From: Dyella_B sp035690825
Lineage (GTDB): Bacteria > Pseudomonadota > Gammaproteobacteria > Xanthomonadales > Rhodanobacteraceae
Direction: 5' to 3'
Length of the DNA: 64,000 nucleotides
NCBI RefSeq assembly: GCF_051954575.1
Contig: NZ_JBQCHP010000073.1
Span: 1 to 64,000 of the forward strand
Notes under the pieces: generated by a model
What the model was told of the DNA's origin: nothing
The model's input: the letters and a program-made list of their open reading frames with translations, nothing else
Database searches by the model: none
Translations under genes and position numbers: made by a program
Part shown: positions 49,685-57,483 of the stretch, one piece after another
How the letters are laid out: each line of letters starts with the position of its first letter
Numbering within the stretch: the stretch's first letter is position 1

Positions 49685-49839
49685 GCCATCGTTCGCGCAG
49701 CTGAAAGACAGCGTTGCCATGCGCACCCCGGGGCAGATCTGCCTGGATCGTGCCCGAGGCCCAACCCGCAGCGTAGAGTGCGAGCCGCAGCCAAAACCCA
49801 GCGTCCCGGATAGCCCCGTTTACGCTAAAAACCGCCAGG

Positions 49840-49868
49840 TTGCGCAAACCGCAACCACCCTCTACAAT
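49840..49868 (+). promoter_or_regulatory. Probable sigma70 promoter of the his operon
   Basis: -35 TTGCGC (49840-49845), 17-bp spacer, -10 TACAAT (49863-49868). Transcription would start near 49875, giving a leader of about 25 nt without a Shine-Dalgarno. Confidence 0.65.
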
Positions 49869-49878
49869 GCGCTCCACT

Positions 49879-49896
49879 GTATTAACGCGTTAGTAC
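49879..49896. promoter_or_regulatory. Probable operator for the TrpR-family regulator
   Basis: Near-perfect palindrome GTATTAACGCGTTAGTAC (8 of 9 half-site bases match), directly after the predicted start point and four bases before the regulator's ATG. The half-site GTACTAA resembles TrpR-family operators. Autoregulation is inferred. Confidence 0.6.
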
Positions 49897-49899
49897 ATT

Positions 49900-50235
49900 A
49901 TGAAGCGCCGATCGATCGACCCCGAAACCCCGGAAGAATCCGCCAGGCTCAGCCTGTGCCGGGCCTTGCTTTCGTTGAAGAACGCCGAGGAAATGAACGC
50001 CTTCCTCAACGACCTGTGCACGCCGGCCGAGCTGGAAGTGCTGGTGGATCGCTGGCGGGTGGTGCCGTATCTGCTCGAAGGCGTGTCCTACCGCGAAATT
50101 CACGAGCGCACGGCCGTCAGCATCACCACCATCGGGCGCGTGGCGCGCTATCTGAACCAGGGCAGCGGGGGGTACCTCGCGGCGGCTGCGCGCGCGACGC
50201 GTGCCCGCGCAGCGGCAAAAAGGGCACGGGCATGA
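49900..50235 (+). CDS. TrpR/YerC-family regulator of histidine synthesis
   Basis: Protein of 111 residues. The TrpR-type helix-turn-helix is visible: LSLKNAEEMNAFLNDLCTPA, ELEVLVDRWRVVPYLLEGVS, YREIHERTAVSITTIGRVAR and YLNQGSGGY, ending in an Ala/Arg-rich basic tail. The Thr/Ile recognition helix matches YerC/YecD members. It is the first gene of the his operon and its stop overlaps hisG by four bases. In Xanthomonadales a TrpR-family protein in this place is thought to regulate the operon (HisR). A palindrome over its promoter supports autoregulation. The co-effector (His or other) cannot be read from the sequence. Confidence 0.87.
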   Translation: MKRRSIDPETPEESARLSLCRALLSLKNAEEMNAFLNDLCTPAELEVLVDRWRVVPYLLEGVSYREIHERTAVSITTIGRVARYLNQGSGGYLAAAARATRARAAAKRARA

Positions 50236-51125
50236 AACCCAGGGATCGTTTGCGTATCGCCATGCAGAAATCCGGCCGGCTGACCGAGCCGGCGCTGGAT
50301 CTGCTCAACCGTTGCGGGCTCACCTTCCGCCAGAGCCGCGACAAGCTGTTCTGCTTCGGCGAAGGCGAGCCGGTGGACCTGCTGCTGGTGCGCGATGACG
50401 ACATTCCGGGGTTGATCGCCCAGGGCGTCTGCGACCTGGGCATCGTCGGCCGCAACGTGCTCAATGAATTCAAGAATGGCGCCGGCGAAGCCGCGGCGCC
50501 GCTCACCGAATGGCGTTCGCTCGGGTTCGGGCGTTGCCGCTTGTCTGTCGCAGTGCCGCAGGACATGGCTTACAACGGGCCGGAAGACCTGGCCGGCCTG
50601 CGCATCGCCACTTCGTATCCGGGCCTGCTCGGCGGCTGGCTGCGCGGGCAGGGGGTGAACGCGAGCATCATCACGCTGGCCGGTTCCGTAGAAATCGCAC
50701 CTAAGCTCGGCACCGCCGACGTGATCTGCGATCTGGTGCAAAGCGGTGGCACGCTGGTGGCCAACCAGCTACGCGAAACGGATGTATTGCTGGAAAGCGA
50801 AGCGGTGCTGGCCGGTCCGGAAACGCTGCCGATCGATGAGCGCGGCGACATGGTGGAGCTGTTGCTCAAGCGCCTGGACGGCGTGATCCAGGTGCGCGAA
50901 TCGCGCCTGCTGCTGCTGCAAACCTCGCGCACCTCGCTGGAGGCGGTCACGCGCCTGCTGCCCGGTGGCCCGCAGCCCACGCTGTTGCCGGTGGCAGGAC
51001 AGCCCGATCAGCTGATGTTGCAGGCGCTGTGCGCCGGCGAGGTGAGCTGGCGGCAGCTGGAAGAAATCAAGAAAGCCGGCGCACGCGAGATGTTCGTGTT
51101 GCCAGTCGAAAAAATGCTGGCCTGA
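50232..51125 (+). CDS. hisG: ATP phosphoribosyltransferase, long form
   Basis: Protein of 297 residues. It starts at ATG 50232 (MKPRDRLRIAMQKSGRLTEP), overlapping the regulator by four bases. The catalytic part has LLLVRDDDIPGLIAQGVCDL, GIVGRNVLNEF and the PRPP-binding ADVICDLVQSGGTL. The last 80 residues (LQTSRTSLEAVTRLLPGGPQ onwards, IKKAGAREMFVLPVEKML) form the ACT-like regulatory domain, so this is the long, His-inhibited hexameric type that does not need HisZ. It catalyses ATP + PRPP to phosphoribosyl-ATP, the first step of histidine synthesis. Confidence 0.96.
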   Translation: MKPRDRLRIAMQKSGRLTEPALDLLNRCGLTFRQSRDKLFCFGEGEPVDLLLVRDDDIPGLIAQGVCDLGIVGRNVLNEFKNGAGEAAAPLTEWRSLGFGRCRLSVAVPQDMAYNGPEDLAGLRIATSYPGLLGGWLRGQGVNASIITLAGSVEIAPKLGTADVICDLVQSGGTLVANQLRETDVLLESEAVLAGPETLPIDERGDMVELLLKRLDGVIQVRESRLLLLQTSRTSLEAVTRLLPGGPQPTLLPVAGQPDQLMLQALCAGEVSWRQLEEIKKAGAREMFVLPVEKMLA

Positions 51126-51132
51126 GACGTCC

Positions 51133-52440
51133 ATGAAACGAATCGACTGGAACACATTGAGCGAAGCGGAGCGCAACGAAGCGCTGGCGCGACCGGCGCA
51201 ATCGCGTGCCGAAGCCTTGCGCACCGGCGTTGAGCGCATCATTGCCGAAGTGCGCGCCAGCGGCGACGCGGCCTTGCGCGAACTTTCCGCGCGCTACGAT
51301 CGCTGCACGCTGGACGCCATCGAAGTCACCGAAGCGGAGTTCAAGGCCGCCGAAGCCAAACTTGCACCGGAACTGAAAACCGCCATTCGCGAGGCTGCCG
51401 AACGTATCGAGGCCTTCCACCGCGCCGCGGCGCCGCAGCCAGTGGGTGTCAACACGGCGGTGGGCGTGCGGGTGGAGCGCGTGCTGCGTCCCATCCAGCG
51501 CGTCGGCTTATATGTACCGGCGGGCAGTGCGCCGCTGCCTTCCACCGCGTTGATGCTGGGCGTGCCGGCGCGCATCGCGGGCTGCCGCGAAGTAGTGCTG
51601 TGCTCGCCGGCGCGTGCCGACGGCAGTTGCGATGAAGCCGTGCTGTTTACCGCGCGGCTCGTGGGCGTGCATCGCGTATTCAAGCTGGGCGGTGCGCAGG
51701 CGATCGCCGCCATGGCCTATGGCACCGAAAGCGTGCCGCGTTGCGACAAGCTGTTCGGCCCCGGCAACGCATGGGTCACTGAAGCGAAGCTGCAGGTATC
51801 TTCCGATCCCGATGGCGCGGCGATCGACATGCCGGCGGGCCCTTCCGAAGTGCTGGTGATTGCGGATGCGCAAGCCAATCCGGTGTTCGTGGCGGCGGAT
51901 CTGCTGTCGCAAGCCGAGCACGGTCCGGATTCGCAAGTGGTGCTGGTTACCGATTCCACGGTCTTGCTCGATAAGGTCGCTGCGGAAGTGGATCGCCAGT
52001 GCGCACAATTGCCGCGCGGCGCGATTGCCGAGCAGGCGCTCGCGCAAAGCCGGTTGATTGCCGTGACGTCTTTGGCGCAGGCGGTCGAAGTGAGCAACCG
52101 CTACGCACCGGAGCATTTGATCCTTCAGGTCAGCGGCGCGCGCGAACTGGTGGCCAGCATCGAGAGCGCCGGTTCCATCTTCGTCGGTGCGTGGACACCC
52201 GAATCGGTGGGCGATTACTGCAGCGGCAGCAACCACGTACTGCCAACGTATGGTTACGCGCGCAGCTACAGCGGCGTATCGGTGGCCAGCTACCAGAAGC
52301 AGATCACCGTGCAGGAACTGGATCCCAACGGCCTGCGCGCGATCGGCCCATGCACCGCCACGCTGGCGGCGGCCGAACAACTCGAAGCGCATCGTCGTGC
52401 GGTGATCTTGCGTCTGGCCGCGCTGGGGACACAGCTATGA
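51133..52440 (+). CDS. hisD: Histidinol dehydrogenase
   Basis: Protein of 435 residues starting MKRIDWNTLSEAERNEALAR. Conserved blocks: VGLYVPAGSAPLPSTALMLG, KLGGAQAIAAMAYGT, LFGPGNAWVTEAK, DMPAGPSEVLVIAD, DLLSQAEHGPDSQ and YAPEHLILQ, and the Zn-site region SVGDYCSGSNHVLPTYGYAR. It oxidises histidinol to histidine in two NAD-dependent steps. The gene begins 7 bp after hisG, and its stop overlaps hisC by four bases. Confidence 0.96.
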   Translation: MKRIDWNTLSEAERNEALARPAQSRAEALRTGVERIIAEVRASGDAALRELSARYDRCTLDAIEVTEAEFKAAEAKLAPELKTAIREAAERIEAFHRAAAPQPVGVNTAVGVRVERVLRPIQRVGLYVPAGSAPLPSTALMLGVPARIAGCREVVLCSPARADGSCDEAVLFTARLVGVHRVFKLGGAQAIAAMAYGTESVPRCDKLFGPGNAWVTEAKLQVSSDPDGAAIDMPAGPSEVLVIADAQANPVFVAADLLSQAEHGPDSQVVLVTDSTVLLDKVAAEVDRQCAQLPRGAIAEQALAQSRLIAVTSLAQAVEVSNRYAPEHLILQVSGARELVASIESAGSIFVGAWTPESVGDYCSGSNHVLPTYGYARSYSGVSVASYQKQITVQELDPNGLRAIGPCTATLAAAEQLEAHRRAVILRLAALGTQL

Positions 52441-53513
52441 GCGTGCTCGATCTGGCCAGGCCGGAAATTCGCACGCTGCAGCCGTATTCGTCGGCGCGCA
52501 TGGAGGCCGGCGGTGGGCAGATCATGCTCAATGCCAATGAATCGGCGTGGGAACCCGCCGGTGATGCTGGATCTGGCTGCAATCGTTATCCCGATCCGCA
52601 GCCTGCACCGTTGTTGCAGGCCCTGGCGAAACTCTACGGCGTTCAACGTGAGCAATTGTGCGTAGGCCGCGGCAGTGATGAGGCGATCGACCTTTTGGTG
52701 CGCGCGTTCTGCCGCGCAGGCCAGGATGCGATCGTGATCCAGCCGCCGACATTCGGCATGTATGCGGTGTCGGCGCGCATCCAGAATGCGGCGGTGATCG
52801 AAGTGCCGCTGGCGCAGGATTTCGCTCTCGACTGTGATGCCTTGCTTGCGACGATCACATCGGCGGTGAAGTTGGTATTCCTGTGCACGCCCAACAATCC
52901 GAGCGGCAAGTCGATTGGGCGCGACGATATCGAGCGCGTGGCGCAGGCGCTGGCGGGCAAGGCGTTGCTGGTGGTGGACGAGGCGTATATCGAATTTTCC
53001 GAGCAGCCCAGCGCGATCGAACTCATCGGGCGCTATGAGCACGTCGCGGTGCTGCGTACCTTGTCCAAAGCCTGGGCTTTGGCCGGCGCGCGTATCGGTA
53101 CCTTGATCGCCCATCCGGACGTGATCGGCCTGATCCGGCGCATCATGCCGCCGTATCCGCTGCCGACGCCGTGCGTCGCCGCGGCGCTGGCCGCCCTGTC
53201 GCCATCCGGCCAGCTGGCCGCACGCGAGCATATCGCCGTCGTGCGCGAGCAACGCGCGTTCATGCGCAACGCGTTGTCTGCGGTGCTGGGCGTGCGTGAA
53301 GTGCTGCCGTCCGATGCCAATTTCCTGGCCGTGCGGTTTGATGACGCCGGGGCGGTTTATCAGCGTCTGCAGCAGGCGGGTATCGTGGTGCGCGATGTAC
53401 GTCGTTATCCCAACTTGCAGGATGCATTGCGCATCACTATCGGCACGCCGGAGGAGAACGCAAAAGTGCTTGCCGTACTGAACGAAATGACGGCGGACAA
53501 GGTACAGGCATGA
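52437..53513 (+). CDS. hisC: Histidinol-phosphate aminotransferase
   Basis: Protein of 358 residues. Fold-type I PLP enzyme: NANESAW near the N-terminus, VGRGSDEAIDLLVRAFC, LCTPNNPSGKSI, LLVVDEAYIEFSE, and the PLP Lys in TLSKAWALAGARIGTL. The C-terminal Arg for the phosphate lies in DALRITIGTPEEN. It transfers an amino group from Glu to imidazole-acetol phosphate. ATG overlaps the hisD stop (ATGA), and its own stop overlaps hisB likewise. Confidence 0.95.
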   Translation: MSVLDLARPEIRTLQPYSSARMEAGGGQIMLNANESAWEPAGDAGSGCNRYPDPQPAPLLQALAKLYGVQREQLCVGRGSDEAIDLLVRAFCRAGQDAIVIQPPTFGMYAVSARIQNAAVIEVPLAQDFALDCDALLATITSAVKLVFLCTPNNPSGKSIGRDDIERVAQALAGKALLVVDEAYIEFSEQPSAIELIGRYEHVAVLRTLSKAWALAGARIGTLIAHPDVIGLIRRIMPPYPLPTPCVAAALAALSPSGQLAAREHIAVVREQRAFMRNALSAVLGVREVLPSDANFLAVRFDDAGAVYQRLQQAGIVVRDVRRYPNLQDALRITIGTPEENAKVLAVLNEMTADKVQA

Positions 53514-54574
53514 GACGCAAGATACTATTCATCGACCGGGACGGCTGCCTGATCGAAGAGCCCGCCGACGAGCAAATCGACAGTTTCGAGAAACTGTCCT
53601 TGCTGCCCGGTGTGATGGCCGCCTTGCAACGTATCGTCGCGGCCGGCTACGAGCTGGTCATGGTCACCAACCAGGACGGCCTGGGTACGGACAGCTTTCC
53701 GCAAGCGCATTTTGAAGGGCCGCACGATCTGTTGATGCGCATCTTCGCCTCGCAGGGCGTGCGCTTTCGCGAGGTGCTGATCGATCGCAGTTTTCCGCAC
53801 GAAGGCCGGGATACTCGCAAACCCGGCATCGGCATGATGCGGCAGTATCTGGCCGATGACAGCTGGACGCGTGCGGATTCGGCCATGGTGGGCGATCGCG
53901 ACACCGACCTGCAGTTCGCCGCCAACATGGGCGTGCGCGGTTTCAAGGTCGGGCCGAAGGGCATCAGTTGGGAAGAGGTTGCCCATCAATTGCTCGATCG
54001 TCCGCGCGTGGCCGAAGTGGTGCGTAATACAAAGGAAACCCGCATCAAGGTGCGCGTGGATCTGGACGCGCAAGCAGAACCGGTCGCGCACACCGGGCTG
54101 GGCTTTTTTGACCACATGCTCGAGCAGATCGGCAAGCATGGCGGTTTCGCGCTCAGCATCACCTGCGATGGTGATACCAACGTCGACGAACATCACACCA
54201 TCGAGGATTGCGCGCTCGCGTTGGGGCAGGCCTTGCGCCAGGCCTTGGGCGACAAGCGCGGCATCGGCCGATATGGCTTTACCTTGCCGATGGATGAATC
54301 TTACGCCAGCGCCGCGCTGGATCTTTCGGGCCGCCCGTATTTCGTGTTCGAAGGCCAGTTTCCGCGCGAGCGGGTGGGCGATATCCCAACCGAATTGGTG
54401 CCGCATTTCTTCCGCTCGCTGTGCGACACGCTGGGCGCCAATCTGCATCTTGCGGTGAGGGGCGAAAACGCGCACCACATGGTGGAAGCCTGCTTCAAAG
54501 TGACCGCGCGAACCTTGCGCCAGGCGATTCGCCGCGAGGGTGACGAATTGCCGAGCACGAAAGGAGCATTGTAA
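53510..54574 (+). CDS. hisB: Bifunctional histidinol-phosphatase / imidazoleglycerol-phosphate dehydratase
   Basis: Protein of 354 residues, the fused enterobacterial type. The N-terminal HAD phosphatase has the DxD motif in FIDRDGCLIEE (Asp9, Asp11) and MVGDRDTDLQFA; the Zn loop Cys residues typical of the E. coli domain are not obvious. The dehydratase begins at about residue 167 (RNTKETRIKVRVDLD) and carries the two Mn-binding His blocks EHHTIEDCALALG and AHHMVEACFK. It catalyses steps 7 and 9 of the pathway. The frame overlaps hisC at the start and touches hisH at its stop. Confidence 0.95.
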   Translation: MRRKILFIDRDGCLIEEPADEQIDSFEKLSLLPGVMAALQRIVAAGYELVMVTNQDGLGTDSFPQAHFEGPHDLLMRIFASQGVRFREVLIDRSFPHEGRDTRKPGIGMMRQYLADDSWTRADSAMVGDRDTDLQFAANMGVRGFKVGPKGISWEEVAHQLLDRPRVAEVVRNTKETRIKVRVDLDAQAEPVAHTGLGFFDHMLEQIGKHGGFALSITCDGDTNVDEHHTIEDCALALGQALRQALGDKRGIGRYGFTLPMDESYASAALDLSGRPYFVFEGQFPRERVGDIPTELVPHFFRSLCDTLGANLHLAVRGENAHHMVEACFKVTARTLRQAIRREGDELPSTKGAL

Positions 54575-55164
54575 TGAGCGTCGTTCTGGTCGATGCCGGC
54601 GGTACCAATATCGGCTCGGTGCGTTACGCCTTGCAGCGGCTGGGTGTGGATGCGGCCTTGACTGCCGATGCCGAACGCATTCGTGGCGCCGACAAGGTCA
54701 TCTTGCCGGGCGTCGGCGCTGCCTCGCCGGGCATGACGCGCCTGCGGGAATTGCAGCTCGTCGATGTGATTCGTTCCTTGACGCAACCGGTGCTCGGTGT
54801 GTGCCTGGGCATGCAACTCTTGTGCGAGCATTCGGAGGAAAGCGATACCCCATGCCTGGGCGTGATCCCCGCCAAGGTGCGCCGCTTCGAGGAGACGCCG
54901 GAATTGTGCGTGCCGCATATGGGCTGGAACCAGTTGTCGCCGGCGGGCGCGCATCCGTTGTTGAACGATCTGACGGAAGGCGACTGGGCTTACTTCGTGC
55001 ACAGCTATGCCGTGCCGGTGGGCGATTACACCCTGGTGAGCTGCGATTATGGCGGCGCGTTTTCTGCGGTGATTGCGCGGGGGAATTTCCACGGCATGCA
55101 GTTTCATCCGGAGCGCTCGGCGCAAGTGGGCGCGAAGCTGTTGAAGAATTTTCTTGAGCTTTGA
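54574..55164 (+). CDS. hisH: Imidazole glycerol phosphate synthase, glutaminase subunit
   Basis: Protein of 196 residues. The class I amidotransferase triad is complete: Cys77 in LGVCLGMQLL, His178 and Glu180 in FHPERSAQVG. ILPGVGAASPGM forms the oxyanion strand. HisH releases ammonia from glutamine and channels it to HisF. The start shares one base with the hisB stop (TAATG). Unlike the rest of the operon, a 99-bp gap with half a family A repeat follows before hisA. Confidence 0.95.
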   Translation: MSVVLVDAGGTNIGSVRYALQRLGVDAALTADAERIRGADKVILPGVGAASPGMTRLRELQLVDVIRSLTQPVLGVCLGMQLLCEHSEESDTPCLGVIPAKVRRFEETPELCVPHMGWNQLSPAGAHPLLNDLTEGDWAYFVHSYAVPVGDYTLVSCDYGGAFSAVIARGNFHGMQFHPERSAQVGAKLLKNFLEL

Positions 55165-55179
55165 GCCATGTGCGCTGGG

Positions 55180-55249
55180 CCAGCCTTCAACCTCGCGGCA
55201 AGCGCGTGCAACCCCACCCCAACCCTCCCCTGCAAGCAGGGGAGGGAGT
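55180..55249. repeat. Half of a BIME-like repeat (family A, copy 5) inside the his operon
   Basis: Spacer part and right arm ACCCCACCCCAACCCTCCCC with hairpin CCCCTGCAAGCAGGGG; the left arm is absent. It lies between hisH and hisA, and TCTGGAAC 3' of it gives a poor ribosome binding site for hisA. Confidence 0.85.
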
Positions 55250-55263
55250 AATTCTGGAACGCC

Positions 55264-55992
55264 ATGAACTTTGAAGTCATACCTGCCATCGACCTGCGCG
55301 GTGGCCAGGTTGTCCGCCTCAAGCAAGGCGATTACGCGCAGGAAACGCAATATGCCCATGCGCCCGCCGAACTCGCGGCGCGTTACGCGCAGGCCGGCGC
55401 GCGCTGGTTGCACGTCGTCGATCTTGATGGTGCACGTGCGGGCGATCTGGCGAACCTTGCCGTGATCGAAGCGCTGGTGAAGGCCGGCATGCAGGTGCAG
55501 GCCGGCGGTGGCGTGCGCGCGGAGCAAGATGTGCTGCGTTTGTTCGATGCGGGCGTAAGCCGCGTCGTCGTAGGCAGCGTTGCGATCCGGGAGCCGGAAC
55601 AGGTGGCGCAGTGGCTGGCCAAGCACGGTACCGAACGCTTCACCATTGCGCTGGATACGCGTCGCCGCGACAGCACGTGGACGCTGCCCAGCGCCGGCTG
55701 GACCGAAGACGAAGCACGCACGTTGGACGAACTGGCGCCGTGGTATGCCGCGCATGGCGCACGCCATCTGCTGTGCACGGATATCGAGCGCGACGGCATG
55801 CTGGCCGGTTTCAACCTCGAGCTTTACCGGCACCTGGCGCAAACGGTGCCGCAACTGGCGGTGCAGGCCTCCGGCGGCGTGCGTTCGGTGGAAGATATCC
55901 GCGGCGCGCGCGAGGCCGGCGCGCGTGGCGTGATTCTGGGCCGCGCCTTGCTGGAAGGCCGCTTTACGCTGGAGGATGCACTGGCATGCTGA
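55264..55992 (+). CDS. hisA: Phosphoribosylformimino-5-aminoimidazole carboxamide ribotide isomerase
   Basis: Protein of 242 residues forming a TIM barrel. Asp10 in VIPAIDLRGGQVVRL and the second catalytic Asp in LLCTDIERDGMLAGF are present, as are the phosphate loops QAGGGVRAEQD and VQASGGVRSVED. It opens the ribose ring of ProFAR (Amadori rearrangement). The gene overlaps hisF by seven bases. It is separated from hisH by a repeat, but still in the same direction and order. Confidence 0.95.
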   Translation: MNFEVIPAIDLRGGQVVRLKQGDYAQETQYAHAPAELAARYAQAGARWLHVVDLDGARAGDLANLAVIEALVKAGMQVQAGGGVRAEQDVLRLFDAGVSRVVVGSVAIREPEQVAQWLAKHGTERFTIALDTRRRDSTWTLPSAGWTEDEARTLDELAPWYAAHGARHLLCTDIERDGMLAGFNLELYRHLAQTVPQLAVQASGGVRSVEDIRGAREAGARGVILGRALLEGRFTLEDALAC

Positions 55993-56777
55993 GTCGACGC
56001 ATCATTCCCTGCCTGGACGTGCGCGACGGCAAGGTCGTCAAGGGCGTGCGTTTTCGAGATCACGTGGTGATGGGCGAGATCGTCGACCTGGCCTTGCGCT
56101 ACCGCGACGAAGGCGCGGACGAACTGGTGTTCTATGACATCACCGCCAGCCCGGAAGGACGTAGCGTGGATCGCGGCTGGGTGGAGCGTGTGGCGCGCGT
56201 GATCGATATTCCGTTCTGCGTGGCCGGCGGCATCCGTTCGGTCAGCGATGCGCGCGAGGTGCTGCATACGGGCGCGGATAAAGTATCGATCAACTCACCG
56301 GCCTTGGAGCGCCCGGACCTGATCGATGAACTGGCTGAAGCCTTCGGCGTGCAATGCGTGGTGGTCGGCATCGATTCGATGCGCGACGCCGATGGCGAAT
56401 GGCGCGTGCGCCAATACACCGGCGATCCTTCCAAGACGCGCTCGCTGGCGCGCCGTACGCTGGACTGGATGGCCGAAGCGCAACGCCGCGGCGCCGGCGA
56501 GATCGTGCTCAACTGCATGGATACCGATGGCGTGCGCCAAGGCTATGATCTGGCGCAGCTTGCTGCGGCGCGGGCAATTTGCACGGTGCCGCTGATCGCC
56601 TCCGGCGGGGCGGGCACGATGGAGCATTTTCGCAACGCATTCACGCGCGCTCGTGTTGATGGTGCCTTGGCGGCCAGTGTTTTCCATAGCGGCACCATCG
56701 CGGTTCCCGATTTGAAGCGTTACCTGCAGCACGAAGGCATAACCGTTCGCTTGCAAGAGGCAGCCCGTCATGAGTGA
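55986..56777 (+). CDS. hisF: Imidazole glycerol phosphate synthase, cyclase subunit
   Basis: Protein of 263 residues, TIM barrel homologous to HisA. Catalytic Asp11 in IIPCLDVRDGKVVKG and the second Asp in LNCMDTDGVRQGYD are present; phosphate loops VAGGIRSVSDAR and IASGGAGTMEHF too. It joins ammonia from HisH with PRFAR to give IGP and AICAR. It overlaps hisA at the start and hisI by eight bases at the end. Confidence 0.95.
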   Translation: MLSRRIIPCLDVRDGKVVKGVRFRDHVVMGEIVDLALRYRDEGADELVFYDITASPEGRSVDRGWVERVARVIDIPFCVAGGIRSVSDAREVLHTGADKVSINSPALERPDLIDELAEAFGVQCVVVGIDSMRDADGEWRVRQYTGDPSKTRSLARRTLDWMAEAQRRGAGEIVLNCMDTDGVRQGYDLAQLAAARAICTVPLIASGGAGTMEHFRNAFTRARVDGALAASVFHSGTIAVPDLKRYLQHEGITVRLQEAARHE

Positions 56778-57402
56778 AACAGTGGCCGGATTCAACGCGC
56801 TTGATCTCAGCCAGATCGATTGGGTCAAGACGGAAGGGCTGGTGCCCGCGATCGTGCAGCACTGGCTGACGGGCGAAGTGCTGATGCTGGGCTATATGGA
56901 TGAGCGCGCGCTGGCCTTGACGCAGACCAGCAGCCGGGTGACGTTTTTCAGCCGCAGCAAGCAACGCTTGTGGACCAAGGGTGAAAGCTCGGGCCACGTG
57001 CTGCATTTGAAATCGATCCGCGTCGATTGCGATGGCGATACGTTGTTGGTGCTGGCCGATCCGCACGGCCCGACCTGCCATTTGGGAACGCGCAGCTGTT
57101 TCGGTAACGAAGTGCGGCCGCCGCTGGGATTTCTGGCGCAACTGGACGCACTGGTGGAAAGCCGCAAGGCCGAACTCCCCGAAGGCAGCTACACCACCAA
57201 GCTGTTTCATGGCGGCACGCGGCGGATTGCGCAGAAGGTGGGCGAGGAAGGCGTGGAAACCGCGCTCGCAGCCGTCGCGCAGGGTGACGAAGAGTTATTG
57301 GGCGAGGCGGCGGATCTGGTGTTTCACCTGGCCGTGTTGCTGCGTGCGCGTGGATACGGGCTTGCCGATGTCGCGAAGGTGTTGGTGGCGCGCCACGGTT
57401 GA
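56770..57402 (+). CDS. hisI: Bifunctional phosphoribosyl-AMP cyclohydrolase / phosphoribosyl-ATP pyrophosphatase
   Basis: Protein of 210 residues fusing HisI and HisE. The HisI part has LTGEVLMLGYMDERAL, FFSRSKQRLWTKGESSGH and the Zn/Mg Cys-rich ADPHGPTCHLGTRSCF. The HisE part begins near residue 123 (LDALVESRKAELPEGSYTTK) with the MazG-like motif KVGEEGVETALAAVAQGDEE and EAADLVFHLAVLL. It catalyses steps 2 and 3. It is the last gene of the operon, followed by a family B repeat. Confidence 0.95.
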   Translation: MSETVAGFNALDLSQIDWVKTEGLVPAIVQHWLTGEVLMLGYMDERALALTQTSSRVTFFSRSKQRLWTKGESSGHVLHLKSIRVDCDGDTLLVLADPHGPTCHLGTRSCFGNEVRPPLGFLAQLDALVESRKAELPEGSYTTKLFHGGTRRIAQKVGEEGVETALAAVAQGDEELLGEAADLVFHLAVLLRARGYGLADVAKVLVARHG

Positions 57403-57408
57403 TCGATC

Positions 57409-57482
57409 GTAGGTTGGGGTGCAAACCCCAACATCGTGGTGCACGTATGGATGACGGTGTTGGGGTTTGCACCCCAACCTAC
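57409..57482. repeat. GTAGGTTGGGG-type inverted repeat (family B, copy 7)
   Basis: Arms CGTAGGTTGGGGTGCAAACC and its exact inverse with a 25-bp spacer, in the convergent gap between hisI and the C13 peptidase gene. It could act as a bidirectional terminator-like structure. Confidence 0.88.
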
Positions 57483-57483
57483 G

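Larger units (their letters stand above)
49501..49899. other. Region between hutH and the his operon
   Basis: About 400 bp. It contains a family A repeat pair (49564-49684) and, at the right end, the his promoter and operator. No leader peptide with His codons is seen, so a classical attenuator is unlikely. Confidence 0.6.

Noticed and set aside
49684..49899. His-operon attenuator
   Set aside because: No leader peptide with consecutive His codons and no terminator/antiterminator pair; a promoter and operator explain the region better.
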